A stretch of DNA of 8,148 nt from a bacterium UBA4637 (GTDB lineage: Bacteria; Bacteroidota; Bacteroidia; Bacteroidales; Bacteroidaceae): assembly GCA_002405875.1 (NCBI GenBank), contig DHMR01000073.1, positions 2,426 to 10,573 of the forward strand, given 5' to 3'. Below the pieces are notes generated by a model. The model had not been told where the DNA came from, made no database searches, and saw nothing but the letters and a program-made list of their open reading frames with translations. The translations under genes were made by a program, and so were the position numbers. Positions 1-6,672 of the stretch are shown here, in pieces. Each line of letters opens with the position of its first letter. The first letter of the stretch is position 1.

Positions 1-90
1 TCGGGCTGAAAGCCCAAAAGCATTTAGCCCAGGGCAACGCCCTGGGTAATATGTTGCAAATTAAAGTCGCCCTGTAAGGGCAAAAGCATA
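1..90. repeat. REP-like array of GC-rich palindromes upstream of xpt
   Basis: Three short hairpins sit in a row. At 3-15 GGGCT and AGCCC flank a 3-base loop. At 28-46 CCCAGGGC and GCCCTGGG flank AAC. At 69-81 GCCCT and AGGGC flank GTA. The first and third are each followed by CAAAAGCAT, so the block is a repeated hairpin-plus-tail pattern around a central stronger hairpin. Similar intergenic elements are, from memory, common in Bacteroides and Prevotella genomes and resemble REP sequences. No transposase is visible here. It could also work as a terminator for a gene to the left, but no T run follows the strong stem. Confidence 0.7.
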
Positions 91-122
91 ATAGATAAAT
101 CATATAAATTTCAAGTCAGAAA

Positions 123-689
123 ATGGATTTACTGAAAGAAAGAATTATGAAGGAAGGCAGATGCTTTCCTGGAGGTATCTTGAAGGTGGATAGTTTTGTG
201 AACCATCAGATGGACCCTATGTTGATGATGGACTTGGCGAAGGAGTTCGTGCGCCTTTTCAAGGACATCAAGTACAACAAGATTGTGACAATCGAGGCTT
301 CAGGCATCGCTCCTGCCATCATGGTGGGCTACTTGACCAATCTCCCTGTTGTTTTTGTCAAGAAAAAGAAACCTAAGACAATGGAGGGCATGATTACCTC
401 TGTGGTTCACTCTTTCACTAAGGACATGGACTATACTGTGTGTGTCAGCAACAGTTACCTTACTCCTGACGACCACGTCATCTTCATCGACGACTTCCTT
501 GCCAACGGCAATGCTTCGAAGGGTGTAATGGATCTCTGCCAACAGGCTGGTGCCACCATCGAGGCGATGGGCTTCATCATCGAGAAGGCTTTCCAGCATG
601 GCGGCGACTTCCTTCGCAAGGAAGGGATGCGCTACGAGGCTCTTGCTACCGTCGAGAGCTTGGATGACTGCAAAATAGTTTTGAAATAA
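123..689 (+). CDS. xpt: Xanthine phosphoribosyltransferase
   Basis: This cytoplasmic purine-salvage enzyme joins xanthine to PRPP to give XMP, which feeds GMP synthesis. The 188-residue product has the usual length for bacterial Xpt and matches Bacillus subtilis Xpt from memory along its length: [16 protein letters not shown] near the start (residues 20-35), the [10 protein letters not shown] stretch (58-67), and the PRPP-binding loop [13 protein letters not shown] (119-131) with its paired aspartates. The first ATG is chosen because Xpt proteins begin about ten residues before the conserved EG...LKVDSF block. No purine riboswitch is evident in the short leader. A weak near-consensus -7 (TAAATTTC, 105-112) lies just upstream, so an own promoter is possible but unproven. 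The next gene starts one base after the stop, suggesting co-transcription. Confidence 0.95.
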   Translation: MDLLKERIMKEGRCFPGGILKVDSFVNHQMDPMLMMDLAKEFVRLFKDIKYNKIVTIEASGIAPAIMVGYLTNLPVVFVKKKKPKTMEGMITSVVHSFTKDMDYTVCVSNSYLTPDDHVIFIDDFLANGNASKGVMDLCQQAGATIEAMGFIIEKAFQHGGDFLRKEGMRYEALATVESLDDCKIVLK

Positions 690-690
690 T

Positions 691-2913
691 ATGAAGAAAA
701 GAATATTCTTGTTGAACGCCTTGCTTTGTTTGGCTCTGTCCTTGTGGGCGGTGCCGGCGAAGCGAGGCGTTTGGTGTTCTGTCTCTTTGGTTGATGGAAC
801 GGAAGTGCGAGTGCAACTTGTGGGTGATGAGTTCTCTCATTTTTACGTTTCGGAGGATGGAACGAAGTATGTGGAGGATGCCAGTACGGGACTTTATCGG
901 AAACTAACCGATGAGGCTCAACGGCGGAAAGGTGTGATGGCTCGTCGTGCCAAGGTGCAGAATCGCCAAAAGGCTCGTTTGCGTAAGGCACAATCTTCAT
1001 CAAACCAGAACAGCTTGTTCCAAGGTACCAAGAAGGGGCTGGTGATTCTCGCTGAGTTTACTGACAAGAAATTCGCCATCGGGACATGACTTGGCTCTCT
1101 ATAAGCAGATCGTGAATGGCGACAACTATCAGTCGGGTGATTTCCGAGGTAGTGTCAAGGATTACTTCAAGGCGCAGAGCCAAGGACAATTCACGTTGGA
1201 TTTTGATGTGGTAGGCATCTGCCCTTTGTCGCATAACTATGCTTATTATGGCAAGAATGTAAAAGATGCTTATGGTAATGATACTGACCAACATGCAGGA
1301 GAGATGGTTGCTGAGGCTTGTGAGTGGGCATCACCAGCAAGGTGTTGATTTCTCTCAATATGATTGGGATGGAGATGGCGAGGTAGACCAAGTTTTCGTG
1401 CTTTATGCAGGAAAGGGTGAGGCTGATGGAGGCTCGGCGTCTACTGTTTGGCCTCACATGTACTATCTTTCGGAATCGGATTACGGAAAGGCATTGAACT
1501 ATGATGGCGTTACCGTGGATACATACGCTTGCAGCGCAGAGTTGAATGGCAACAGCAATCTCGATGGTATCGGTACATTCTGCCATGAGTTCTCCCATTG
1601 CATGGGCTTCCCTGACCTGTATGATACCAGTTATAGCGGTTGGTTCGGTATGGGTGCCTTCGATCTGATGAACTCGGGTAGTTACAATGGAGATGGCAGA
1701 TGTCCTGCTGGCTATTCGGCATACGAGAAGAATGAATGTGGTTGGATTACACTTCATGATATGACAGACATTGACTCTGAGAACAAAGTGTCGGGCTTGG
1801 CTCCAGTTAGCGAGGGCGGTGATGCTTATGTCATCCACAATAAGGGACATCAAGACGAATACTATGTGGTGGAGAACCGTCAGAGGACAAATTGGGATGC
1901 GGAGACTTCCTGATGCCGGTGTGATGATTACCCATGTGGATTACAACCAGTATGTTTGGGGGTATAACATGCCTAATACGAATGGCTCTTATTACGATTG
2001 GGATGACAATGATAAGGAATACACCAACGATCATCAACGTTTGACCATCTTCCATGCCGACAACAAGTCGCATTCAAACTCTGATGATGGGCACGTGGGT
2101 GACTTGTATGGTAATAAATACACTAGTTTGACTTCTACCTCTAAGCCTGCCACCACCTTATATAATAATAACTCCGATGGAACGAAGTACATGCACATCG
2201 ACATCACGGATATGGCGATAGCTTCCGATGGCACGGCTTCCATGACCTTTGCGCCAGTTAATCACAGTGGAGGTGGTGAGGACCCTGACACACCGGTTAC
2301 TCCGGATGGCTCGACCTTACTTTATGAGTCATTCAACAAATGTGATGGGAAAGGTGGCAATGATGGCTCTTGGAGTGGCAGTATTGCTAGTGCTAGTGCA
2401 GTGGGTAAGTATGATGTTGATGGATGGACAAGTACATCGGGTACTATCTTTGCTGGTAACGGTTGTGTGAAGTTAGGCACTGGTAGTAAGGCTGGCAATA
2501 TCACTTCTCCAGCTTTTACTGTCAATGGCTCTGCCGTCTTGACATTCAAGGCTGGTGCTTGGAATGCCACCAATGATGGCACAGCCTTGAATCTTTCCGT
2601 TTCCAACGGAAAGATTTCCGATGCTTCCGTCACCATGAAGAAGGGCTCTTGGACTAGTTATTCAACTACGATTACTGCAAAAGGTACGACGAAGATTACT
2701 TTTGCTGCCCAAAAGGGACGTTTCTTCTTGGATGAGGTCAGAGTGACGAATAACAGTTCGACGGGTATCAAAAATGTGGCGACTGAAGAAAAAGAAAGAG
2801 GTTGCATCGTAGGTTACTATTCTTTGGATGGCACTCGTCTGGCTGCGCCAACCCCAGGAATTTGCATTGTTCGATATGCTGATGGAACAGTGAAGAAAAT
2901 AATCAAAAAATAG
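691..2913 (+). pseudogene. Secreted M6-family metalloprotease, broken by three frameshifts
   Basis: A signal peptide (MKKRIFLLNALLCLALSLWA) leads into an M6 (immune inhibitor A-like) zinc protease. The reading frame jumps three times, near 1081-1087, 1328-1334 and 1899-1905. Dropping one base at each site restores a continuous protein of about 739 residues, joining IG-HDLALYK, EWA-HQQGVDFSQYD and DAG-LPDAGVMITH. In that reconstruction the zinc site HEFSHCMGFPD lies at about 298-308 (bases 1584-1616), preceded by the acidic DWDGDGEVDQ loop typical of these proteins. A jelly-roll-like carbohydrate-binding-type module follows (about 542-683). The tail reads YYSLDGTRLAAPTPGICIVRY and ends KKIIKK, resembling a Prevotella C-terminal sorting tail, so export through a type IX-like route is plausible. 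Everything except the frame is preserved, so recent decay or sequence error are both possible. It probably shares a transcript with xpt. Confidence 0.85.
2590..2616 (+). repeat. Perfect 12-bp inverted repeat inside the protease gene
   Basis: AATCTTTCCGTT (2590-2601) and AACGGAAAGATT (2605-2616) are exact reverse complements around a 3-base loop, within the part encoding the C-terminal jelly-roll module (residues NLSVSNGKIS). This is stronger than expected by chance for coding sequence and would form a tight mRNA hairpin. No T run follows, so it is not an obvious terminator. Confidence 0.75.
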
Positions 2914-2914
2914 G

Positions 2915-2996
2915 GAAGTAGTACTTCAATGGTACTTGCAGTAGTACTTCCTTTGCTATCGAAGTTATACTTCATTGCTATTTGAAGTATAACTTC
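2915..2996. repeat. Four-unit array of 13-bp palindromes at exact 23-bp spacing
   Basis: Starting two bases after the protease stop codon, 13-base palindromes begin at 2915 (GAAGTAGTACTTC), 2938 (GCAGTAGTACTTC), 2961 (GAAGTTATACTTC) and 2984 (GAAGTATAACTTC), each exactly 23 bases after the last. The spacers are T-rich and partly alike (CTTTGCTATC, ATTGCTATTT). The last two units are reverse complements of each other and so build the longer inverted repeat listed separately. The array fills most of the gap between two convergent genes. Confidence 0.85.
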
Positions 2997-2999
2997 GAT
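2958..2999. terminator. 17-bp perfect inverted repeat between convergent genes, possible bidirectional terminator
   Basis: ATCGAAGTTATACTTCA (2958-2974) is exactly complementary to TGAAGTATAACTTCGAT (2983-2999) across an 8-base loop. Its place between the ends of two convergent genes suits a shared terminator. The stem is AT-rich and the downstream T tract (TTGTTGT) is poor, so the terminator role is inferred; it may simply be the product of two units of the 23-bp array. Confidence 0.45.
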
Positions 3000-3028
3000 T
3001 TGTTGTCTATATCTCATTAATAGGATTC

Positions 3029-4233
3029 TTATTTGACGATTTCTGCAGCGTAGGTTCCCATGACCTTATATCCCGTAGGGTTTGGGTGCAGCCAGTCGCT
3101 GCTGGCATATTCCTTTTTCATTTGTCTATCATCCTCGGGCGATTGCAGCAATTTGGCAAAGTCGAGGATGCCATCCACTTCTTTCTTCTTGGCTTGGTTG
3201 CGAATCCACTCGTTGACGGTCTGTCGGGCAGCCTCATGGAAAGGGGAGTAATATCCAGCTCCCTTGAAAGGGGTGATGGTGGCAAGGTAAACCTTCATCC
3301 TGCGTGCCTTTGCTTTCTTAATCATGGCTTGGTAACTCTCGATGAGTTGTCGTGCCACGGTCTCACTGCTTCCGACTTCTTGGCAGCTCCGATGTCGTTG
3401 ATGCCTTCGAAGATAATCACCTTTTTTACTCCGTATTGTCCCAAGATGTCTCGGTCAAAACGGTCTTTGGCCAATGCGCACCGAATCCACCAGGCACCAC
3501 GACACGATTGTTGCCGATGCCGAGGTTGAGTACACCTTGGTTGGTGATGCGGATGTTTCAGTTGCAGCATCTCCGACATCACGTCAGGCCATCGGTTCTG
3601 TGCGTTGTCTGTGGAGCACTTGCCATCGGTGATAGAGTTGCCCATGATGGCGATACTGCTCAGGTCCGTTCGCATCGAATAGATGTCGATGCCGCTGATG
3701 TTGTACCAATGGTTCTCCCGGAATGCCTTCTCGAAGTTGGAATGGGCGTTGGTCACGCCTTTCATGATGTAAGAAGTGGTGCGCGAACCCATGTGAACGG
3801 TCGGTACGGTTGGGGCGGATGTGTAGTTGATAGTGATAGCCAATCGTTGCAGGGCTTTCAGGGGAAAGGGCAGGGCATCGCTCATGATGCTCTTGCCGGC
3901 AGGGATGGTCACCTTGTATTTCTTGTCGAACATGACATACTTGGCACTCTTCGGGTCGATAGCGAAGGAATCCTTGGCATGGGCGATGTAGATGGAGCGG
4001 ATGACAACAGGTTCGGTGCTATAGACGTTGCTCAGTTTGAGACGAATCATGTCGCCTCCGATGCTCACCTTGACCACTTGTCTGACGGAGCGGTTCGACA
4101 TATTGTTGTTATAGGGCATAAAGCTCTTGACGACGGTTTGTGGGGCGGTTGCCCATGTGCCAATCCAGTTCTGTGCCGTAGCTTGTAATGTTATAGCGCA
4201 GAATGTGAAAAGTAAAGCAATAATCTTTTTCAT
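3029..4233 (-). pseudogene. Secreted SGNH/GDSL hydrolase (XynE-like), with three frameshifts
   Basis: A signal peptide (MKKIIALLFTFCAITLQATA) precedes a beta-sandwich N-terminal domain starting WIGTWATAP, then an SGNH esterase domain. Visible catalytic blocks are GNSITDG with nucleophile Ser200 (the usual GDS aspartate is Asn), GINDIG (GxND block) and DWLHPN with the Asp/His pair. Such proteins remove acyl groups from sugars or glycans outside the cytoplasm; the substrate here is unknown. The frame breaks near 3555-3560 (one extra base), 3475-3482 (one base missing or two extra) and 3360-3366 (one base missing). Correcting these gives about 400 residues, with NIRITNQGVLNLGIGNNRVV between the first two sites and AVETVARQLIES across the third. 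The true frame is otherwise complete to IVK and stop. It has its own promoter at 4261-4293. Confidence 0.85.
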
Positions 4234-4260
4234 CTTTCTCTTATTCTTTAAAAGTCAGTG

Positions 4261-4293
4261 CAAAGGTATCGTTTTTTTGCAGGAAAAAGCAAA
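4261..4293 (-). promoter_or_regulatory. Bacteroidetes-type promoter for the SGNH hydrolase gene
   Basis: Read on the minus strand, TTTG (4293-4290) is followed after 21 bases by TACCTTTG (4268-4261), matching the TTTG / TAnnTTTG promoter of Bacteroidetes. The start codon is about 28 bases downstream, giving a short leader. Confidence 0.75.
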
Positions 4294-4339
4294 AAATGTG
4301 GAAAAATATGAGAAAAAGAGCGATTTTCTTGCGAGATAG

Positions 4340-4370
4340 TTGGGAGGCATGGAAAGTTTTCGTATCTTTG
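4340..4370 (+). promoter_or_regulatory. Bacteroidetes-type promoter pointing toward ATPase 1
   Basis: TTG (4340-4342) and TATCTTTG (4363-4370) are separated by 20 bases. The promoter is divergent from the SGNH promoter, with about 46 bases between the two -33 boxes. Transcription would begin close to 4377 and enter the hairpin at 4381 at once. Whether it drives ATPase 1, a small RNA or both is not clear. Confidence 0.6.
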
Positions 4371-4380
4371 CAGCGTTAGG

Positions 4381-4417
4381 AATCGTAATGGCCATTACGG
4401 TAATGGCTGTTACGATT
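4381..4417 (+). repeat. Long near-perfect hairpin directly after the promoter
   Basis: The arms 4381-4398 and 4400-4417 pair across a single central G. Sixteen of 18 positions are Watson-Crick and the two others are U-G and G-U wobbles in plus-strand RNA. The left arm contains the 16-base perfect palindrome CGTAATGGCCATTACG (4384-4399), and GTAATGGC recurs 15 bases on. It would form at the very 5' end of the transcript. No T run follows. Confidence 0.8.
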
Positions 4418-4482
4418 ATGTGTTTCTAATGTAAAGGCAGACGATATGAAGTTTTATGATAGGCCAAGAGTCTGTATCAAAT

Positions 4483-4586
4483 ACCCTTCACCCTTCATCA
4501 AGTCGCTCGGAATGCCGATAAACACAGGTAATTCCAAGGGTGAAGGGCTGCTCTGCCCCTTCATCCACCCTTCACCACCTTTCACC
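4483..4586. repeat. CCCTTCA-rich repeat, copy 1 (left of ATPase 1)
   Basis: CCCTTCACCCTT (4484-4495) and AAGGGTGAAGGG (4536-4547) are a perfect 12-bp inverted repeat. The loop contains AATGCCGATAAACA (4511-4524). A further run of CCCTTCATCC, CCCTTCACC and CTTTCACC follows to 4586. The same 14-base core and the same arms recur at 6150-6250, on the other side of ATPase 1. Confidence 0.75.
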
Positions 4587-4607
4587 GTGTTGTTATCCAA
4601 AATGTCA

Positions 4608-4656
4608 TGATAGCGTGCGGAATGTGTGTTTTTTGAGCACATTCCGCACGCTATCA
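4608..4656. promoter_or_regulatory. 19-bp perfect inverted repeat upstream of the ATPase 1 promoter
   Basis: TGATAGCGTGCGGAATGTG (4608-4626) pairs exactly with 4638-4656 around an 11-base loop that holds six Ts. It ends 13 bases before the -7 box TATTTTTG, so the right arm covers the place where a -33 box would be. It could be an operator, or an attenuator acting on transcripts from 4340-4370. The short AT-rich stretch after it is a poor terminator tail. Confidence 0.7.
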
Positions 4657-4669
4657 CGAATATTTTTAG

Positions 4670-4677
4670 TATTTTTG
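4670..4677 (+). promoter_or_regulatory. -7 box for ATPase 1
   Basis: TATTTTTG fits TAnnTTTG and lies 17 bases before the ATG at 4695, which would give a leader of roughly ten bases. No good TTTG is found about 20 bases upstream, because the right arm of the inverted repeat occupies that place. Confidence 0.5.
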
Positions 4678-4694
4678 CAGAAAAAAAGAGTGAC

Positions 4695-6110
4695 ATGTTA
4701 GTTGGACGAACAGAAGAGCTAAGAGTGCTCAAACAGGCAGAATTGTCTGATGAGTCAAAATTTGTGGCCGTTTATGGTCGTAGGCGTGTAGGGAAGACTT
4801 TTCTTGTAAGGGAAGCCTTCAAGCACCATTTTGCTTTTTACCATACGGGCATAGCCAATGAGTCCAAGACGGTTCAATTGGCAGAGTTCAAAAAATCCTT
4901 AAGCTTGATAGGCAAGGTTAAGAGAGGCAGGTTGAAAGATTGGTATGATGCGTTCAATCAATTGACTAAGCTCTTAGAACAATCTACAGATAAGAAAAAG
5001 ATAGTTTTTATCGATGAGATACCTTGGATGGATTCACCTCGTTCCAACTTCGTTGCTGCACTGGAGCATTTTTGGAATGGATGGGCATCTGCTCGTCAAG
5101 ACATATTACTCGTTATTTGTGGAAGTGCTACCTCCTGGATTATCAACAAAGTCATCAAAAATCATGGTGGGTTACACAATCGAGTTTCTGTAAGGATCCA
5201 TCTCAAGCCATTTACCCTTGGTGAATGTGAACAATATGCCAAAGAACTGAATCTGCATTTCAACAGAAGACAGATTTTGGAAGGTTATATGGTCATGGGA
5301 GGCATTCCTTTCTATTGGTCACAGATGGATGGAAGCAGAAGTCTTGTCCAAAACATAGACCACCTGTTTTTTGAGGAAGACGGCAATTTACGCCATGAAT
5401 TCGATGACCTCTACGACTCTCTCTTCAAACAACCCAAGCCATATCTTGGCATCATCGAAGCTTTAGCAACTAAGAAAGTCGGCATGAGTCGCACCGAAAT
5501 TATTAAATATACTCGCCAAACTGACAATGGTAAACTGACAGAATATTTGGAGAATCTGGAGTATTGTGGATTTATCAGAAAGTATAACTGCATTGGCATG
5601 AAAGCCAAGAATGCTTTGTACCAGTTGATTGACAATTACACCTTATTTTATTATAAGTTCATCAAGGATACTGTCATCAACGACCCTCACTATTGGAACA
5701 AGATAGCTGGGACACCTGAATATAATACCTGGTGCGGTCTGGCCTTTGAACGTGTCTGTCTGCAACATACGGAACAAATCAAAGTCAAACTTGGCATACA
5801 GGGAGTTATCACGACGGTCTATTCTTGGAGTGTAGCAGGAACAAAAGAAATGCCTGGCGCACAAATAGACCTTTTGATAGACAGGAGTGACAATGTCATC
5901 AACCTATGTGAAATCAAATATTCTAAAGCTTCTTTCAACATAACGAATCGTATAGATTCTAATCTTCAGAACAAACGAGAAAGGTTTGTGGAAGAAACAA
6001 AAACGACCAAGGCAGTCCATCTCACGATGATAACCACATTGGGCTTGGTGGATAATTCATACGCTTCCGACATCCAGTCCGTTGTCACCATGGATGATTT
6101 GTTTAAATAA
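4695..6110 (+). CDS. AAA-type ATPase with C-terminal nuclease-like domain (ATPase_2/DUF234 type)
   Basis: The 471-residue product starts MLVGRTEELRVL, the usual opening of the ATPase_2 family. It has a Walker A motif GRRRVGKT (28-35), Walker B IVFIDE (103-108) and a sensor-like strand LLVICGSATSWI (138-149). A winged-helix-like middle segment (about 255-300: EALATKKVGMSRTEIIKY, then EYLENLEYCGFI) precedes a C-terminal DUF234-like region. There FERVC (E352), AQIDLLID (D392) and CEIKYS (E406, K408) match the spacing of a PD-(D/E)XK nuclease core. The ATG at 4695 is chosen over the in-frame ATG at 4626 because the latter lies in the inverted repeat and before the -7 box, while MLVGR fits the family start. 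The role is unknown. The gene stands alone between two related repeats, and no transmembrane segment or signal peptide is seen. Confidence 0.88.
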   Translation: MLVGRTEELRVLKQAELSDESKFVAVYGRRRVGKTFLVREAFKHHFAFYHTGIANESKTVQLAEFKKSLSLIGKVKRGRLKDWYDAFNQLTKLLEQSTDKKKIVFIDEIPWMDSPRSNFVAALEHFWNGWASARQDILLVICGSATSWIINKVIKNHGGLHNRVSVRIHLKPFTLGECEQYAKELNLHFNRRQILEGYMVMGGIPFYWSQMDGSRSLVQNIDHLFFEEDGNLRHEFDDLYDSLFKQPKPYLGIIEALATKKVGMSRTEIIKYTRQTDNGKLTEYLENLEYCGFIRKYNCIGMKAKNALYQLIDNYTLFYYKFIKDTVINDPHYWNKIAGTPEYNTWCGLAFERVCLQHTEQIKVKLGIQGVITTVYSWSVAGTKEMPGAQIDLLIDRSDNVINLCEIKYSKASFNITNRIDSNLQNKRERFVEETKTTKAVHLTMITTLGLVDNSYASDIQSVVTMDDLFK

Positions 6111-6149
6111 TGACTTTGTGATTTCTTGGAAAAATGTAAGAAAAAATAA

Positions 6150-6250
6150 GGTGAAGGGTGGGTGAAAGGTAGGTGAAGGGCGTAAACAACCCTTCATCTC
6201 ACGAAATGCCGATAAACAGGGCGCTTCCCAGCCGATTGGTGAAGGGTGAT
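6150..6250. repeat. TGAAGGG-rich repeat, copy 2 (right of ATPase 1)
   Basis: GGTGAAGGG, GGTGAAAGG and GGTGAAGGG run from 6150 to 6180, then CCCTTCATC at 6190-6198, the shared core AATGCCGATAAACA (6205-6218) and GGTGAAGGG again at 6238. The core has the same orientation as in copy 1 (4511-4524). The G-rich left flank here is close to the reverse complement of the C-rich right flank of copy 1. The two copies thus bracket ATPase 1. Confidence 0.75.
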
Positions 6251-6304
6251 GGGCAAAATCGGGTATGCTTCGTTATTCCTCTGCAATAGATAACTGTCAG
6301 AGTA

Positions 6305-6413
6305 TCGGACAGCCTGCTGTCTATTGTCTGACAGTCTGCTGTCCTTCGTCAGACAGCCTGCTGTCTTTCGGAGTTAGCTGTTCTATCTTTCGGCGTGGCA
6401 ATCCTATCTCTCG
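6305..6413. repeat. Five-unit 22-bp tandem array of short palindromes
   Basis: Units begin at 6305, 6327, 6349, 6371 and 6393. The first and third carry the perfect palindrome GACAGC-CT-GCTGTC and the second carries GACAG-TCTG-CTGTC. The fourth and fifth have drifted (TTAGCTGTTCTATC, then TGGCAATCCTATC) but keep the period and the CTTTCG or TCTCG end. The last unit is one base shorter. This is the same design, with a different palindrome, as the 23-bp array at 2915-2996. Confidence 0.85.
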
Positions 6414-6508
6414 GAATAATTTGCTTCCTGCTCTTGTTTTTCACTCTTAAAATCTTATAAAAAGTAATATTTCGATAATTTCTCTTGATAAAAAATGAGA
6501 AAAGATTC

Positions 6509-6537
6509 TTGATTCCCTCATAAAATGTGTAACTTTG
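6509..6537 (+). promoter_or_regulatory. Bacteroidetes-type promoter for ATPase 2
   Basis: TTG (6509-6511) and TAACTTTG (6530-6537) are 18 bases apart, slightly short of the usual 19-21. The first copy of the ~33-bp repeat lies across the spacer and the -7 box. The expected start near 6544 gives a leader of about 129 bases holding the three other repeat copies. Confidence 0.65.
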
Positions 6538-6643
6538 CAGTGTTATTCGCTCATAAAATGTGTGTATATGGTAAATATTCCCTCATGAAATGTGTGTAAT
6601 TGCTATAATATTCCCTCATGAAATGTGAGAGCAATATCTTAAT
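6513..6643. repeat. Four tandem copies of a ~33-bp repeat over the ATPase 2 promoter and leader
   Basis: Units begin at 6513, 6546, 6578 and 6611 (periods 33, 32 and 33). All share TTC(C/G)CTCAT(A/G)AAATGTG, followed by a less conserved AT-rich half. Units 1 and 2 have CATAAAATG; units 3 and 4 have CATGAAATG. Only unit 1 keeps a good -7 box in the variable half. Units 2 and 3 have decayed versions (TATATGG, TAATTGC), as if the promoter half had been duplicated and then lost. Confidence 0.85.
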
Positions 6644-6672
6644 TATTTGCGATACAGTTAATTACGTTAATT

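Larger units (their letters stand above)
4234..4694. other. 461-bp intergenic region between the SGNH gene and ATPase 1
   Basis: No convincing gene lies here. From left to right it holds the minus-strand SGNH promoter, a plus-strand promoter, a long hairpin, a CCCTTCA-rich repeat, a 19-bp inverted repeat and the likely ATPase 1 promoter. Each is described in its own entry. If the plus-strand promoter at 4340-4370 reads through, ATPase 1 would have a structured leader of about 320 bases. Confidence 0.7.
6111..6672. other. 562-bp repeat-rich intergenic region between the two ATPase genes
   Basis: No convincing gene is present. In order it contains copy 2 of the CCCTTCA/TGAAGGG repeat, a five-unit 22-bp palindromic array, an AT-rich stretch (6415-6508) in which I see nothing clear, the ATPase 2 promoter and four copies of a ~33-bp repeat. 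I see no standard intrinsic terminator after ATPase 1. The stem GGTGAAGGG / CCCTTCATC (6172-6198, one wobble pair) in copy 2 may serve, though it has no T run. Confidence 0.7.

Noticed and set aside
91..122. Purine riboswitch before xpt
   Set aside because: The leader is too short and no aptamer-like pairing is visible; the upstream structures are REP-like hairpins.
1191..1853. Long minus-strand open frame inside the protease region
   Set aside because: It is antisense to the zinc-site region of the M6 protease and has no coherent domain.
1081..1905. Programmed ribosomal frameshifting in the protease gene
   Set aside because: Three separate shifts with no slippery heptamers would be needed, which is not plausible.
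2958..2999. loxP-like recombination site
   Set aside because: The 8-base spacer and a shared ATAACTTCG stretch are suggestive, but the arms differ from loxP beyond that and the symmetry is explained by the adjoining 23-bp repeat units. No recombinase gene is in the window.
3352..4188. Long plus-strand open frame opposite the SGNH hydrolase gene
   Set aside because: The minus strand encodes a recognisable signal peptide and SGNH catalytic blocks; the plus-strand translation has no family features.
4446..4610. 54-codon plus-strand frame beginning MKFYDRPRV
   Set aside because: Most of it is translated from the CCCTTCA repeat, giving a PSP-rich product with no protein-like pattern.
6265..6450. 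61-codon frame across the 22-bp array
   Set aside because: The product is only the translated repeat array; no protein-like features or start signal.
6513..6643. CRISPR array
   Set aside because: The 33-bp units are contiguous with no separate unique spacers, and no cas genes are nearby.
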